From Diphasiastrum complanatum (Eukaryota; Streptophyta; Lycopodiopsida; Lycopodiales; Lycopodiaceae), in contig CM055113.1 in the NCBI GenBank assembly GCA_029204225.1, forward strand, positions 34,439,473 to 34,503,472: a stretch of 64,000 bases of DNA, in the 5' to 3' direction. The translations under genes were made by a program, and so were the position numbers. Below, in pieces: positions 11,489-21,987 of the stretch; position 1 is the first letter of the stretch, and each line of letters opens with the position of its first letter. Below the pieces are notes generated by a model that saw nothing but the letters and a program-made list of their open reading frames with translations, was not told the origin of the DNA and ran no database searches.

Positions 11489-12626
11489 TTGAAAATAGCA
11501 ATGGAAAGGAGACCCAGATCTACAATTGAGTTTTTGATTCTTTACAATGAGAAAGATGAAGCTGATAACTGGAAGCCAACAAAATATACGAAAAATTCAT
11601 GGGTGTTGTTGCATCCATCATCAAAGGGCAATTTCCGACAAAAGAAAAGAGCAAAAATGACATACAAATCTTATTGGAAAGCAAAAATTCTGGAGTTTAA
11701 GACTACCCCGGGAGGTCAATCGATATCAGAAGTTTTAGTACAACATATATACATGCATTCAGAAATCAAAGTACATGATATCAATCCTCATGATCATCGA
11801 AAATGTAATTCTAAGTATATTAAAACATATGCACTCTACAACAATCATAGGTGATTTTTTTTATTGATGCTCTTCATATTATGATTTAAATGCCTCAACA
11901 ATGTTTTTTTCTTTCAGATTTATATCCATCATGCATAAGGCGCAATCACTTGTAAGAATATTGGACGTGATTCACTCTGATGTTGGAAAGCTGCAATACA
12001 GAGGAAGAAGTCCAAAGGAACTTGCAGATTGTGGTGTCTATTTTTATGAATCTTTATATACGCCACAAATAGATGGAGGTTTTGGCAAGCTCGAAGCAAT
12101 TCCATTGCCTAGTTTTCAAAGTGATGAGTGGCCTAATCCTGACAGTATTGTTTCTCAATCCTTGAGATGCAAGCTACTCATTGATATTAGAAATGCTATG
12201 AAGATAAGCATCGGCTCAAAATTTGTTCACCTAAGTTGGTTTATCTCATTACATATATTTGTTGATTTTTTCTCAAGTGCTAGTATTCGTAGGACACCAA
12301 CTTTATTTGTTTGCAAGGATTTATCAGATGAGACTTTGTCAGATCTCATGGATCAAGGTTGGGATAGTAAACCAAATAATGACATAGAATGCAGGATTAA
12401 AAAGTCTTCAATGATCTTTCGTTATCATATCAAAAAGCAAATGCTCAATCTCACATTTAACTATCATATATACAAGAAAATTGAAGGTACATGGCTATCA
12501 CTGGATCAAGACTTTGAACTAAATGGTCACACAAACCGAATGGAGATAAGCATTATCTACAATGAGGAATATTTGACTATGGTTGAGGTGGAAGAGCATT
12601 GGAAGCTTGATTTTATTAGAACATAA
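11489..12626 (+). CDS. Unidentified two-exon gene
   Basis: Exon 1 ends at 11850 (CATAG|GTGATT) and exon 2 starts at 11918 after TTTCTTTCAG. The splice keeps one frame and gives about 350 residues. The first in-frame ATG is at 11501, but the frame is open further upstream, so the start is uncertain. Exon 1 is basic (RQKKRAKMTYKSYWKAKILE). Exon 2 contains LVRILDVIHSDVGKLQYRG and a C-terminal EEYLTMVEVEEHWKLDF. I do not recognise a family. It lies between the Helitron Rep remnant and the minus-strand H3/Ulp1 gene, so it could be element cargo. Confidence 0.55.
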
Positions 12627-13053
12627 CTCATGCTATTACAAACCAATCTACCAACATTTTAGATTTATCATCAACGGAAGACTCGTAAGTACTTTATGTT
12701 TATTGCCATTTCAAAATAGTACAAACTAATTGAAAATGGCATCATTTACAATTGCACATTCACTAATATTTGTCATGTCACAGATGCAAAAAAGACAGGA
12801 GCTGATAACGTGCTGCAAAGTTCTACCTACAACAATCACCATTGTGGAAGAACGATAGCTTTAAATAAAGTTTACTAAAAATCTGTGTATAGACTCTTTC
12901 ATTCAATAAATGAAAGCCCAAGTTGGGCATCAGTACATGTATTTTGGGCTCCCAAATTCATAAAATGGAGCAGCATTTGATATATCAATGTATATTTTTC
13001 TATGAATTCTATACATGTGCAATCTATTTATGTTCTATGCTATCTGTATTGTT

Positions 13054-14563
13054 CTAATCTTTATCTAGTATAATTACATCATCCTTTGCACCATCATCAA
13101 CAACGGGAGGCTGAAGACTTGCCCTAGCCAGTATGCTTAAGATAATGTCTTGTCTAAATCTGTACACATGGCTTGATGTGTACTCAGGAAGTGTAAACTG
13201 CAAGATAGAACATTCATGTATCAGTAATGGCTAAAAACATCAACCATAATAGAAAACCAATCATGATTAAAAAATAAGAATAAACAAAACTAATTACTTT
13301 AGAAATATTAACATCTTCATGAAGGTTGAAAAACTCAAAAAATAACTTTGCATTATATAATGTGTACCACCCACAGTTGAATGAATCATTTTGCTGGGGT
13401 GACTGCAAAAAAATTCAACACACAAGAAATCAATTAAGAAACATAATGAATTAGAATGAAACAAATACATTAGAATACTGATTTCAAAATGTTGTTAAGA
13501 AAGACAAAATTTACCTCCAAACTAACGATCTGCCAGTCCACTGAATGGGGAACATTTGTTGGAATATATTTACTTAGATAAGGCAAGTATATATCTACAT
13601 CATTATGCATATTGCGAGCCAAGTTCATCTTGATACAAAATACTTTAACAGTAATATCTACAAATCTCTTAATAGATATCAGGTTTAAACTCCAGTGGTC
13701 ACTGCAAAATAAGATAGAAAGTCCATTAGCTGCAATTCTCAGAACTATTTCCATCGACAATGCCAATAATTAAGCATTAAACAACAAGAAGCATTTAACA
13801 TATCTTACTTGGTATGATAATGCACGACCAGTTATTTTGTTGCTAGTGTGAATCCACTAGTCAGACACTGTGACAATGTGTTGTTATTCTCCTTGAAGAC
13901 CTGAAGCAAAAAGTTACTGAGCACCAGCAATTCATTGGATGAATCTCTTGCAATATCATATTGCGAGAGTGTAATTCCAGACTCTATCACAGGATCACTG
14001 ATAGAAGTCTGTCTATTTTTTAGATCCAAACAACTGACAACTCTATAATTTATACTAAAGTCAAGTTCTTCTATTTTAAAACAAAATGGAATACCAATTG
14101 TATCTACAACATCGGCTATGTCCTTCTCAAATTTAAGATAATCATCGGAATCTATATACGTATAAAGATTTGGAGGAGGAGGAGGAGGTGGATGAGTAGT
14201 ATCTACATGAATTACAGGAGTATCCAAAATCGATGTAGCTATATTTACAACCTTATCTAAGGTAGCATTATCTACATTTGCATCCGAGTTAGGCTTCACA
14301 AAATCGGTGGTATGTACCCTCCTTACTTTCTTCGGGGCTCTCTTGGGGGCTGCCTGCTTCCTAGGATGCTTGCTAGGAAGATCAGTCCTATCTAGAGGAA
14401 CATGTCTGGGAGCAGTAGACTTAGACACGTGTAACTTGCAAAATCTCTCCCTTATTCTCATCAGTAACTGAAAGTCCTTAGGCATAATGGTGACTCTCTT
14501 AGAATGAATAGCAAGCAAAAATGAATCACAATGACAACACACCACGAGCACCACAACATTCAA
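13054..14563 (-). CDS. Histone H3 C-terminal segment fused to a Ulp1/C48-type protease
   Basis: The first exon (14563 to about 13860) opens near DSFLLAIHSKRVTIMPKDFQ, clearly the C-terminal end of the histone H3 fold, followed by a basic Ser/Pro/Lys linker (KHPRKQAAPKRAPKKVRR), a poly-Pro run and an acidic domain. Downstream exons 13701-13515, 13402-13298 and 13197-13054 join in frame. They give DHWSLNLISI (the Ulp1 histidine region), then QQNDSFNCGWYTL (Gln and catalytic Cys), ending VIILDKD and TAG at 13054. C48 enzymes cleave SUMO-like modifiers and are also carried by plant transposons. A stop at the end of exon 1 means one donor site or one base is unresolved. Whether H3 and protease parts form one protein is inference. 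Confidence 0.7.
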
Positions 14564-15709
14564 CAGCTACATCTACTGCTCAATCGAGAAGTTTTTTGCA
14601 AAATTCTACATAACCCTGTGATTACCCAGATCACTCATGGCACAGAGACATTCTTACAAGAAATAAATTGAGTTATTGTAGAAGGAAGAAGAACACCGAT
14701 TTTACGTTATCTGCTAAACTTTCCAACCAAGAGCAACCTCCCCAGGGAATTGAAATTTTCTTCTGCCTTTCTGCAACTTCAAATCAATATGTCTGAGATG
14801 ACTCCCAAGACCTTACAATGGATATACTCACCAACTATGGGAATAGAAAATCTATATAGAAATTCATTTTAATGAATCTTCTCAACAGAGAAGTACTACA
14901 AAAATAGTATCTTCTCCTTCCATGCATTTCAAGCTATATCTTACAACATCTGCTATCATTGATGGTAGACTTGGTGCTACCAATCCCGCCTTGTTTTTGA
15001 CAAGGACATGTCAGAGTTTTTTATTCTACCTCCCAATGAAAATTGCAACTATCTAGGTGACGTGTCAATGTTGATGATTGACTTTTTGTTTGTTGACAAG
15101 TGTTCTGCAATTTCTATTCTCCGTGAAGATGGTATCTTCCTTGTTTATTTTTGGTCATTTTTTGATTTGATAGTTTCTTCTAATTGCATCTCTTTTTCTA
15201 GATTTGTTTTTAGTTCATCAAGGATATCCATTGAACAAGAGATGTCATGTAGCGTACCTCAAGAATAACTTGACCTTTAATCTATCAATCTTCATATAAC
15301 CTTATACAGAGTTTAGGATTTTTGAGCATACTGCAAATTTGCGAAATCCATGTCACTTCAGAGTTGATTCTTGTATCTCATCATCATATTCATCTTTGAG
15401 TCAACTACAACAAGATCGAAACAAATTTAGTTAAAATTTGTTCAATCTTTAGTCCAGTCACATGTTTCAACTACATGTTCCAACCGCCAATCCAACCTTG
15501 AGCATGCCGGATACCAGCAACAACATCCCCACCAACATATTTGGGGGGGGGTGGGAAAGAGTGGATCTTCTTGGATCCACTAGGAGCAATTAGATTGCCA
15601 GCAATAACATTAGTAGATTGACAGCCAAGGTCACGAAACCAAAGACGACAACGACACTAGATTTGTGGTGTAGATCTTGCATATCCTTTTACAATCCAGT
15701 TCTTGATGT
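14564..15709. other. No gene recognised
   Basis: Contains a minus-strand open stretch around 15150-15240 (DILDELKTNLEKEMQLEE-like) that may be a coiled-coil exon, and a G-run at 15541. Nothing can be assigned. Confidence 0.4.
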
Positions 15710-16282
15710 TTTTGGGATGTTCAAGAATCAAGAAATGAGTGTTTCTTGATTCTTGGACTTCTAAAATGTTGTCTAGTCTAGTTAGTTTAGTTTCTTGCTT
15801 GTTCTTGCATTGGTAATGTGTGCATGCTAGTTTAGTTTTCAGATTTCAAGAAGCTGTCCATTTAGTTAGGTTTCACATTTCTTGGTTCTGTTTTTCAATC
15901 ATGTTTAGAGTAGTTTATGTTTTTTGCAAGTAACTTAGCTTTCTTGAATTTGGTTTTAGCTCTAGGATCAAGAAGATGAGCGGCTGTGTTGCACTGCAAT
16001 TCTTGTTTTTGCTCATAGTGGCTTGCTTTGTAGTTTAGGTCTGATCCATTGGCAAGTGCATAATCATAAACAACAAAGTGTCGAGACCCTACAGTCATCC
16101 TCTGACAGGCTAGATGATTATACTACAACGCTTGTGCCTGTAGACATGCAAATCTGAATCTGTGTGCAGGTTCAGACCCGTCAAATCCGTGTATGTCTGA
16201 AAAGGAAAATGAAGTTAGTATTTATATTCTTCTTAGGCTCAGAAGCTAGGCTGGATAGTAGAGCATCTGAGGCTGAGGAGAA
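15710..16282 (+). repeat. Left copy of a ~0.55-kb inverted repeat (partner 37079-37624)
   Basis: It matches the reverse complement of 37079-37624 over almost its whole length with scattered differences. Shared landmarks are the hairpin CAAGAATCAAGAAA / TTTCTTGATTCTTG (15722-15755), a minus-strand frame with GSRHFVVYDYALANGS, and the end GAGCATCTGAGG. The minus-strand frame is also present in the partner (GSRHFVVYDCALANGS). The element type is unknown. Confidence 0.85.
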
Positions 16283-16978
16283 TTTGTAAACAATCATGGA
16301 TCTCTACATGGCTTGATCTGATGGTGCAACGCCCTCCTGAGCGTTTATCTGTGCTCCACCGTCCACCAGATACTTAGAAATACAATGTGACTATCCTTGG
16401 TGGGCGCACGCGAGGCCCGCGGCCTCTCCTTCCTTCTTCTCTGTTGTCTTGGCTATGGTTGCTTCCAAGGATTCCCTCCATGCCTTCCTACCAGCTGATC
16501 CAATGCTCAGAATACTGTACAGCTGCCCATGACCATTTGTAGGCACGTTCTAACTACTAGGGTGCCCCTCTCTATGCATTCAGAGCATTGAAAAATACTA
16601 TGTGTGGACAAAAGGTCCACAATTTTTGCATGCAAACCCTAGGCTCAGGTTTTTTAAGCTTTTAAAGACCTCAGAAAATTGTTTTTCGGATCTTTGGCTG
16701 ACCAAATAGCATGCTCTGAGGTCGCCCTACTACTTGTTGCCCTCTGCTTCAAACCGCTTCAAAAACGGCAGCCAAATGAGTGCACACTGGGCACAAATGC
16801 CAAGAAGGCTCGAAAATTGACAATTTATGATTTTTCTTTCAGATTAAGCCAAAAGCTTTATGATGAAGCTTGAATTCTACTACACCTACAAACGATTGCT
16901 TGCTTGACTAACCGTAAACAATTCTTTGAATTTTTCCAAAATTCGACTTCCAACTAACATCGAACTGCACCACTCCCA
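16283..16978. other. No gene seen
   Basis: Mixed sequence between the left inverted repeat and an LTR end. No recognisable protein. Confidence 0.4.
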
Positions 16979-17290
16979 GACTCTAATACCATGTCAAGGA
17001 TCTTACTGGCAATATAGTTAGCTAATTTGCAAGCAATCTAACATCGATCAGATAAACAATAAAAAAAGATCACACACCAACCCAAGAGAACACTCCTGAA
17101 CTGTATTTACAAAAGAGACTAAAAGATATATATACACAGTCTAATTTTTGTGGGGTACCGCTGCATGGCGGTTTGGTCCCATTACGGGACGCATGTCCCA
17201 ACTTACCTACGTGTACCGTCAGACTAGCACACATGCATACTATCACAAAGGCAGTAAAAAGCTCAAAATCACTGCTAAACGTGGAAAGTC
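16979..17290 (-). mobile_element. LTR end with primer-binding site, minus orientation
   Basis: Read on the minus strand, TGGTATTAGAGTC (16991-16979) follows an LTR-like end TTGACA at about 16992. The motif is the plant initiator-tRNA-Met primer site with one change. A TATATATATC box lies at about 17125-17136 on the same strand. The LTR start is not resolved, and no gag or pol follows in the expected direction. Confidence 0.6.
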
Positions 17291-17496
17291 ATGAACTATG
17301 AGAGAAACTTGGGCTTATTTATTCTAACAGTGCAGACGATGGGTAAACTATGGGTAGGAGGATTGGCCTTTTGCGAGTAGATTTCTGCGAGATTAGTGAG
17401 TTTTTCTGAACAAAATATATTGATCATGACAATCATGGTTTTCTTTGACATTTTGTGCGAGATCAAGTACAATTTCAATACATACAATATTGTGTT

Positions 17497-18195
17497 TTTC
17501 AAGGCATCCATAAACTACTATAATTGAAATGTGGTTGAATAATCGACACCCAAAAAATAGTGATCGTCACTTTTTGCAACAGGTGTGACACACGCGAGCA
17601 GTTCATAGAATACAATTGACACAATCTTAAATCTCCGTTGACACAATTTTTGACAAAACACTCCTACAATTTTTAAGTAATATCATTTCCCGAACAAGAA
17701 AAAGTCGTTTCTGACATTCGATGTTTCACTTATAGTTTTCATTCATGTGAAGACCAGAAACATCAAATTTGTATCATGCACACTAGTCTGTTTATAAGAT
17801 TTGTCTTACTTTGCCAAGGCATCCACAAAATAATTGAAATGTGATTGGATAATTGACACCACAAAATAATGACCATCACTTTCTACAGCACGTGTGATAG
17901 ACATGAGCAATTCATAGAATACAATGGTGGAGACAACCACAAAATGTTATTTTAAAACTGCCCTCATCGTTTGAATTACACTGCAAAAAAAAGGGCTAGA
18001 CTTGAGAATAGATCTTAAAACTCCACTCTTAGATCTCATTTGACCCAATTCCCGACAAAACACTCCTACAACTTTGAGGTAGTATTGTTCCCTGAACAAG
18101 AAAAAGCCATTTCTAACATTCGAAGTTTCACTAGTAGCTTTCATTCATGTGAATACCAAGAACATTGAATTTGTGGTATGCACACTAATCTACTG
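17497..18195. repeat. Direct duplication of a ~310-380 bp segment
   Basis: Copy 1 starts at 17497 and copy 2 at about 17817 (AAGGCATCCA, ATAATTGAAATGTG, CAATTCATAGAATACAAT, GACAAAACACTCCTACAA, AACAAGAAAAAG). They have diverged by substitutions plus a ~60-bp insertion in copy 2. No coding reading is supported. Confidence 0.8.
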
Positions 18196-18294
18196 GTAAC
18201 GTTGTCGGTGTGGAAATGCCTTGACACAACTCTTGGCGAGTTAATATAGGTTGGTGAATGAACATGTGTTGATTCATGTCCAAGCCTTTTAGCT

Positions 18295-20008
18295 TCAAAA
18301 ATACTTAGTACAAGTGTTTGCAAGGAATGTATTTGCCATCTTGAACAGATCTTTGAAAATCCATGCAAGTGCAACTAGGTTCAACATCAATTGTCGTCTA
18401 GTCGAAATGCTATCAAAACTTAGTATTGTAATTATTTCTTTCTCTCCATCACATGATTTGTTGTCACCCTTTACAATTGCACTCAACTTCACTCCACGCA
18501 TCCCACGCTCCTTTGCTAACAATGAGACACTTGACCTCCTTTGCATTTGCCTACGACCACTTGAGCTTGGTTGTTGTATTGTTGGTGTTACAATGGACTG
18601 CTCTGCTCTTGTGTTGGGTGGGCTGATATAATTTTCACTTTTGCATTCTAATACAAACCTTGCCCTGCACAAGTACTCAAATTCTTCTTTTGTTAAATTT
18701 GTTCCCCTCAAAATGGACCAATGTTTTAATAATTTGCAGATGAACTGTCCATGTGCACCTCAAATCTGAAGAACAAAACCACATCATCTGTGAGGTTTCC
18801 CCTTTGTTATAGGTGCGCCTTCCAAAGAAACATGGATGTGGGCCTGTTGTTAGTGGCTTGTTACATCTGCCCCTACCTAGATTCTTCATTCCTTGACTTT
18901 TCACTTGATGACCTTTTTCGAGTCTGCGAATGGCCCACCAACTTTCATGGATATCTCGCTCAATTAACATTTCACAGTTTTGGGGTACTTGTTGCATATG
19001 TGGAGAAGTGGAAAAACCATGTGTTGTTCTTGGAGGTTACTAGTCATTGAATTCTTATGTTTTCCATATTTGGTCTATAACAGACATTCTCTATCTCTAT
19101 ATTCCATTGTGAGTGGGGACATTTACGATGAACAAAACAAGTATTTTTCTCATTTGGAATGCCATGTCCTGTCAAGTCAACACATGCCACAAAATCATTC
19201 ACCGTATTGTTGAAACATGCACCAACAATGTCATATCTCCTTCTGGATGTTACTTTGTGAACAAGTTCCTCAATAGATGGCCCACTACCCATATACTTCC
19301 CTAATAAGATTTTTCTCTAGTACTTTGTAGAAAGGCATTGGCCAAATTACCAACAGCAGCCTCATATAGACTGAGTTTGGATGTATATGAGTACTTTGCC
19401 AATTGTTATGTTTGACCTTAGCAAGGTTTGTTGTTGGTACGAAGGCTTCATCCTCAATGTCCATCATCTATGACAACAAATAAAATCAACATATCAATTT
19501 AGCACATCTCAAATAATCTTGCAAGCCCTAAACAGATTAATAAAACAAAAGAGAAACAGTCAAATGTAGCTATATATTTATGATGTATCTAATTGTGTTC
19601 AGAAACACACAGTGACAATAAATTTTTCCCATCTAGCAATTCGGTTCTTCCACCATGTTAGCCAGCTATGAAGTTGCTCATAATAATTGTCATTGACATT
19701 TCCTTGAGTCCACCAATCACATATCTTATTGTATAATTTACCAGCCTCTTGAATACTAGGTGAATTCTTCCATTGTACACACAATCCAATATGCTCGTGT
19801 CTAGTTTGTTGTTTGATGTATTTGGTAGTATGTTTGCAAACAAAGTCCATGAGGTGCCATAAGCATGAATGCTCTTTTCCATCCATAGGTATTTCAGGTC
19901 CCTATCCAAAAATAGTTCTAATCGCCAACCAGTTTGCTTGAGCCTCATCCACCATGAACCCTCTGAATGTGACTGCACCAGTGCCATGTTTTGCCATGAC
20001 TCTGACAA
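18295..20008 (-). pseudogene. Remnants of an unidentified Trp-rich protein gene
   Basis: Several adjoining minus-strand frames look like real protein in composition: SEGSWWMRLKQTGW with GTSWTLF at about 19990-19850, then HLMDFVCKHTTKYIKQQ, HEHIGLCVQWKNSPS and YYEQLHSWLTWWKNRIARW (19860-19630), LLLVIWPMPFYKVLEKNLI and EELVHKVTSRRRYDIVGACF (19380-19200), and further frames to 18295. They shift frame repeatedly and hold stops. I cannot name the family. A domesticated or decayed transposase is possible. Confidence 0.4.
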
Positions 20009-20049
20009 GCAATTTTCAGAATAATGTTTGTGCTTGTGTGTCCTCAGAT

Positions 20050-20206
20050 TTCATTTCACAAGTTGCAATGGTTTGCATAGAATGTATTCTGAAAAAGTAG
20101 AAAACAATCATTAAAATTTATAAATTAAAATTTGCGCTTGCATTTCACAAGTTGTAGTGGTTTGTATAGAATGTATTTTGAAAAAATAGAAAACAATCAT
20201 TGAGAA
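20050..20206. repeat. Tandem duplication, ~92 bp period, two copies
   Basis: ATTTCACAAGTTGCAATGG... at 20050 and ATTTCACAAGTTGTAGTGG... at 20142 continue similarly through AGAATGTATT and AGAAAACAATCATT. Confidence 0.8.
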
Positions 20207-20339
20207 GACATTGAGCATGCCAAATACATTTAAGATCTAGCACTAACAGATTACCTGGTATCATACACATGAACCCCTAGTGTCACCCAATCTTTCACAT
20301 GATGCACATGATAAAAAAAAACACCAACAATTCATGCAA

Positions 20340-20934
20340 AGTCCCTTGGTATCACATTGGAAAATGGCCAAAAGAGTCCTGAGATATATCTCATCAACTA
20401 GGAATTTGGCATATTGTACAATGGGACTAATCTTGGCTTAAGAGCCTATAGTGACTTGGATTTTGCAGGTGACAAAGTGGATTGAAAGTCTACAAGTGCA
20501 TTTGCTCCTTTCTTATGTGATGGAATAGTATAATGGCTTTTCAAAAAGCAAGATACAATTTCCTTATCTTCCATAGAATCTGAGTATAAGGCCTTTACAT
20601 CAACATGCAAGGAGGTATTATGGCTCAAGAGGCTATTGGTGGAGCTTCATGTCATGGAGGAGGGAAGTGCCTATCATCTATTGTGACAACCAATCAGCCC
20701 AATCATTTGCTACTAATCCTACATTCCATGCAAGGAGCAAGCGAAATTGCTCATCATTTTGTGAGGGAGAAGGTGCAAGCAAAAGAGGTCAAGCTCAAAC
20801 ATGTGTCTTCATCAAATTGCTTAGCTGATCTATTCACTAAATCCTTGCCTAAGGATTCATTTGTTAAGCTAAGATCTTCAATTGGAGTAATTGATAAAAG
20901 TATCATAATTTCCAAAGCTAGATTTGAGGAGGAG
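20340..20934 (+). pseudogene. Ty1/copia RT end and RNase H, decayed
   Basis: Frame-shifted fragments read AKRVLRYISSTRNLAY, then an SKSKIQF/SEYKAFTSTCKEVLWLKRLL-like RNase H stretch, a CDNQSAQSFATNPTFHARSK segment and SLPKDSFVKLRSSIG. The same order is seen in the better copia copy at 42.6-43.2 kb. A polypurine GAGGAGGAG ends at 20934, followed by an LTR-like TGTGAAA. It is 5'-truncated and full of stops. Confidence 0.85.
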
Positions 20935-21270
20935 TGTGAAAAATTGCCTATGTTGGCAAATCTAGCTATGCATAGAACAGATTTCATTCTAGCAATCAAG
21001 ACAACGTAAGACAAGGAGATGCACGAAAATAGAGCAATCAATTATCAGTTTGATTTTTAGAGTGAGATCGTTAGTGTTTCACTCGTTGGCGGCCTGATGC
21101 TCCGCTCTTTCGCTGTGTTCTGCTCGTTGGCAGACTTTCATTTACAGCTCTTTCATTTCTAGTCTTTTTCTTATCTGCTCTACTCACGCACACTCTCTGT
21201 GTATGTTTTGATCCAGAAATATAGTTTTATCTCTAGTGTGTGGAGTTTACAAGATAGCTAAACAGAGAAT
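20935..21270 (+). mobile_element. Copia 3' LTR start, end unresolved
   Basis: It starts TGTGAAA right after the polypurine tract, exactly as in the copia copy at 43257. The matching TTTCACA end is not found here, so the LTR is truncated or diverged. Confidence 0.5.
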
Positions 21271-21980
21271 TACAAGAGTAGTTAACGCTAATCAACTAAT
21301 CAGTTACTCTTCGTCATTGCCACCCGTTTTCAGCTAGGTGTGAAGTCTAAGACTCCAAGCCCGTTGAGCTGCCAGCTGGTAGCGCAAAAGATTCCCCTTC
21401 GTCACCTTTCGTTTCTTTTGTGTCTTTTCATTTTGCATTGCTTTGCAATTTTTGCGGTCCTGGAGGCTTGTTTACGATTCGCAAATTGTTCATCCTTTGA
21501 GTCAAGGGATGTTGACTTTCGCAAATCGTTCAACCTTTGATTTGTGTTTGTGTTGCGGCAAAGTTGCAGGAGTTCACCATTTTTTACACTCCCTCTTGAA
21601 CCTTGCAGCTTTGCATGTTCAATCCAATTGCCTTCAATTAGGGCCCTTTTTGGACTCAAAAGGGGCCTCTTCCTTGCCTAAACGAGTTTTTTAATCATAA
21701 TTAATTTAGTGCTAATCAATCCTACGTGGCACCTTTACCTTGGGTTACCATACAAGGTGAGCAAGAGTTAAGGCCTAAATGTAGGTCTCATTTTCATAGA
21801 CTATTGTAGGTTATTTGCATAGACTATAATAGGCAACTAATAGGTAAGTTACAAATTACAACTAGGGTAGGGTTAGTATAGGACAACCTTTCATTGTCCT
21901 AACTACAATAGGACCCTAGGGATGGAAACTAGTATATGCCTAATAAAGCTTATATCATGGTTAGTTCACATTGAACTTTG
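21270..21980. other. No gene recognised
   Basis: Short overlapping frames only. One minus-strand frame (21402-21659) is basic but resembles nothing. Confidence 0.4.
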
Positions 21981-21987
21981 ACACCAT

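Noticed and set aside
15895-16098. Small protein-coding gene
   Set aside because: A 67-codon frame partly shared with the inverted partner, but the partner copy stops early; treated as part of the repeat.
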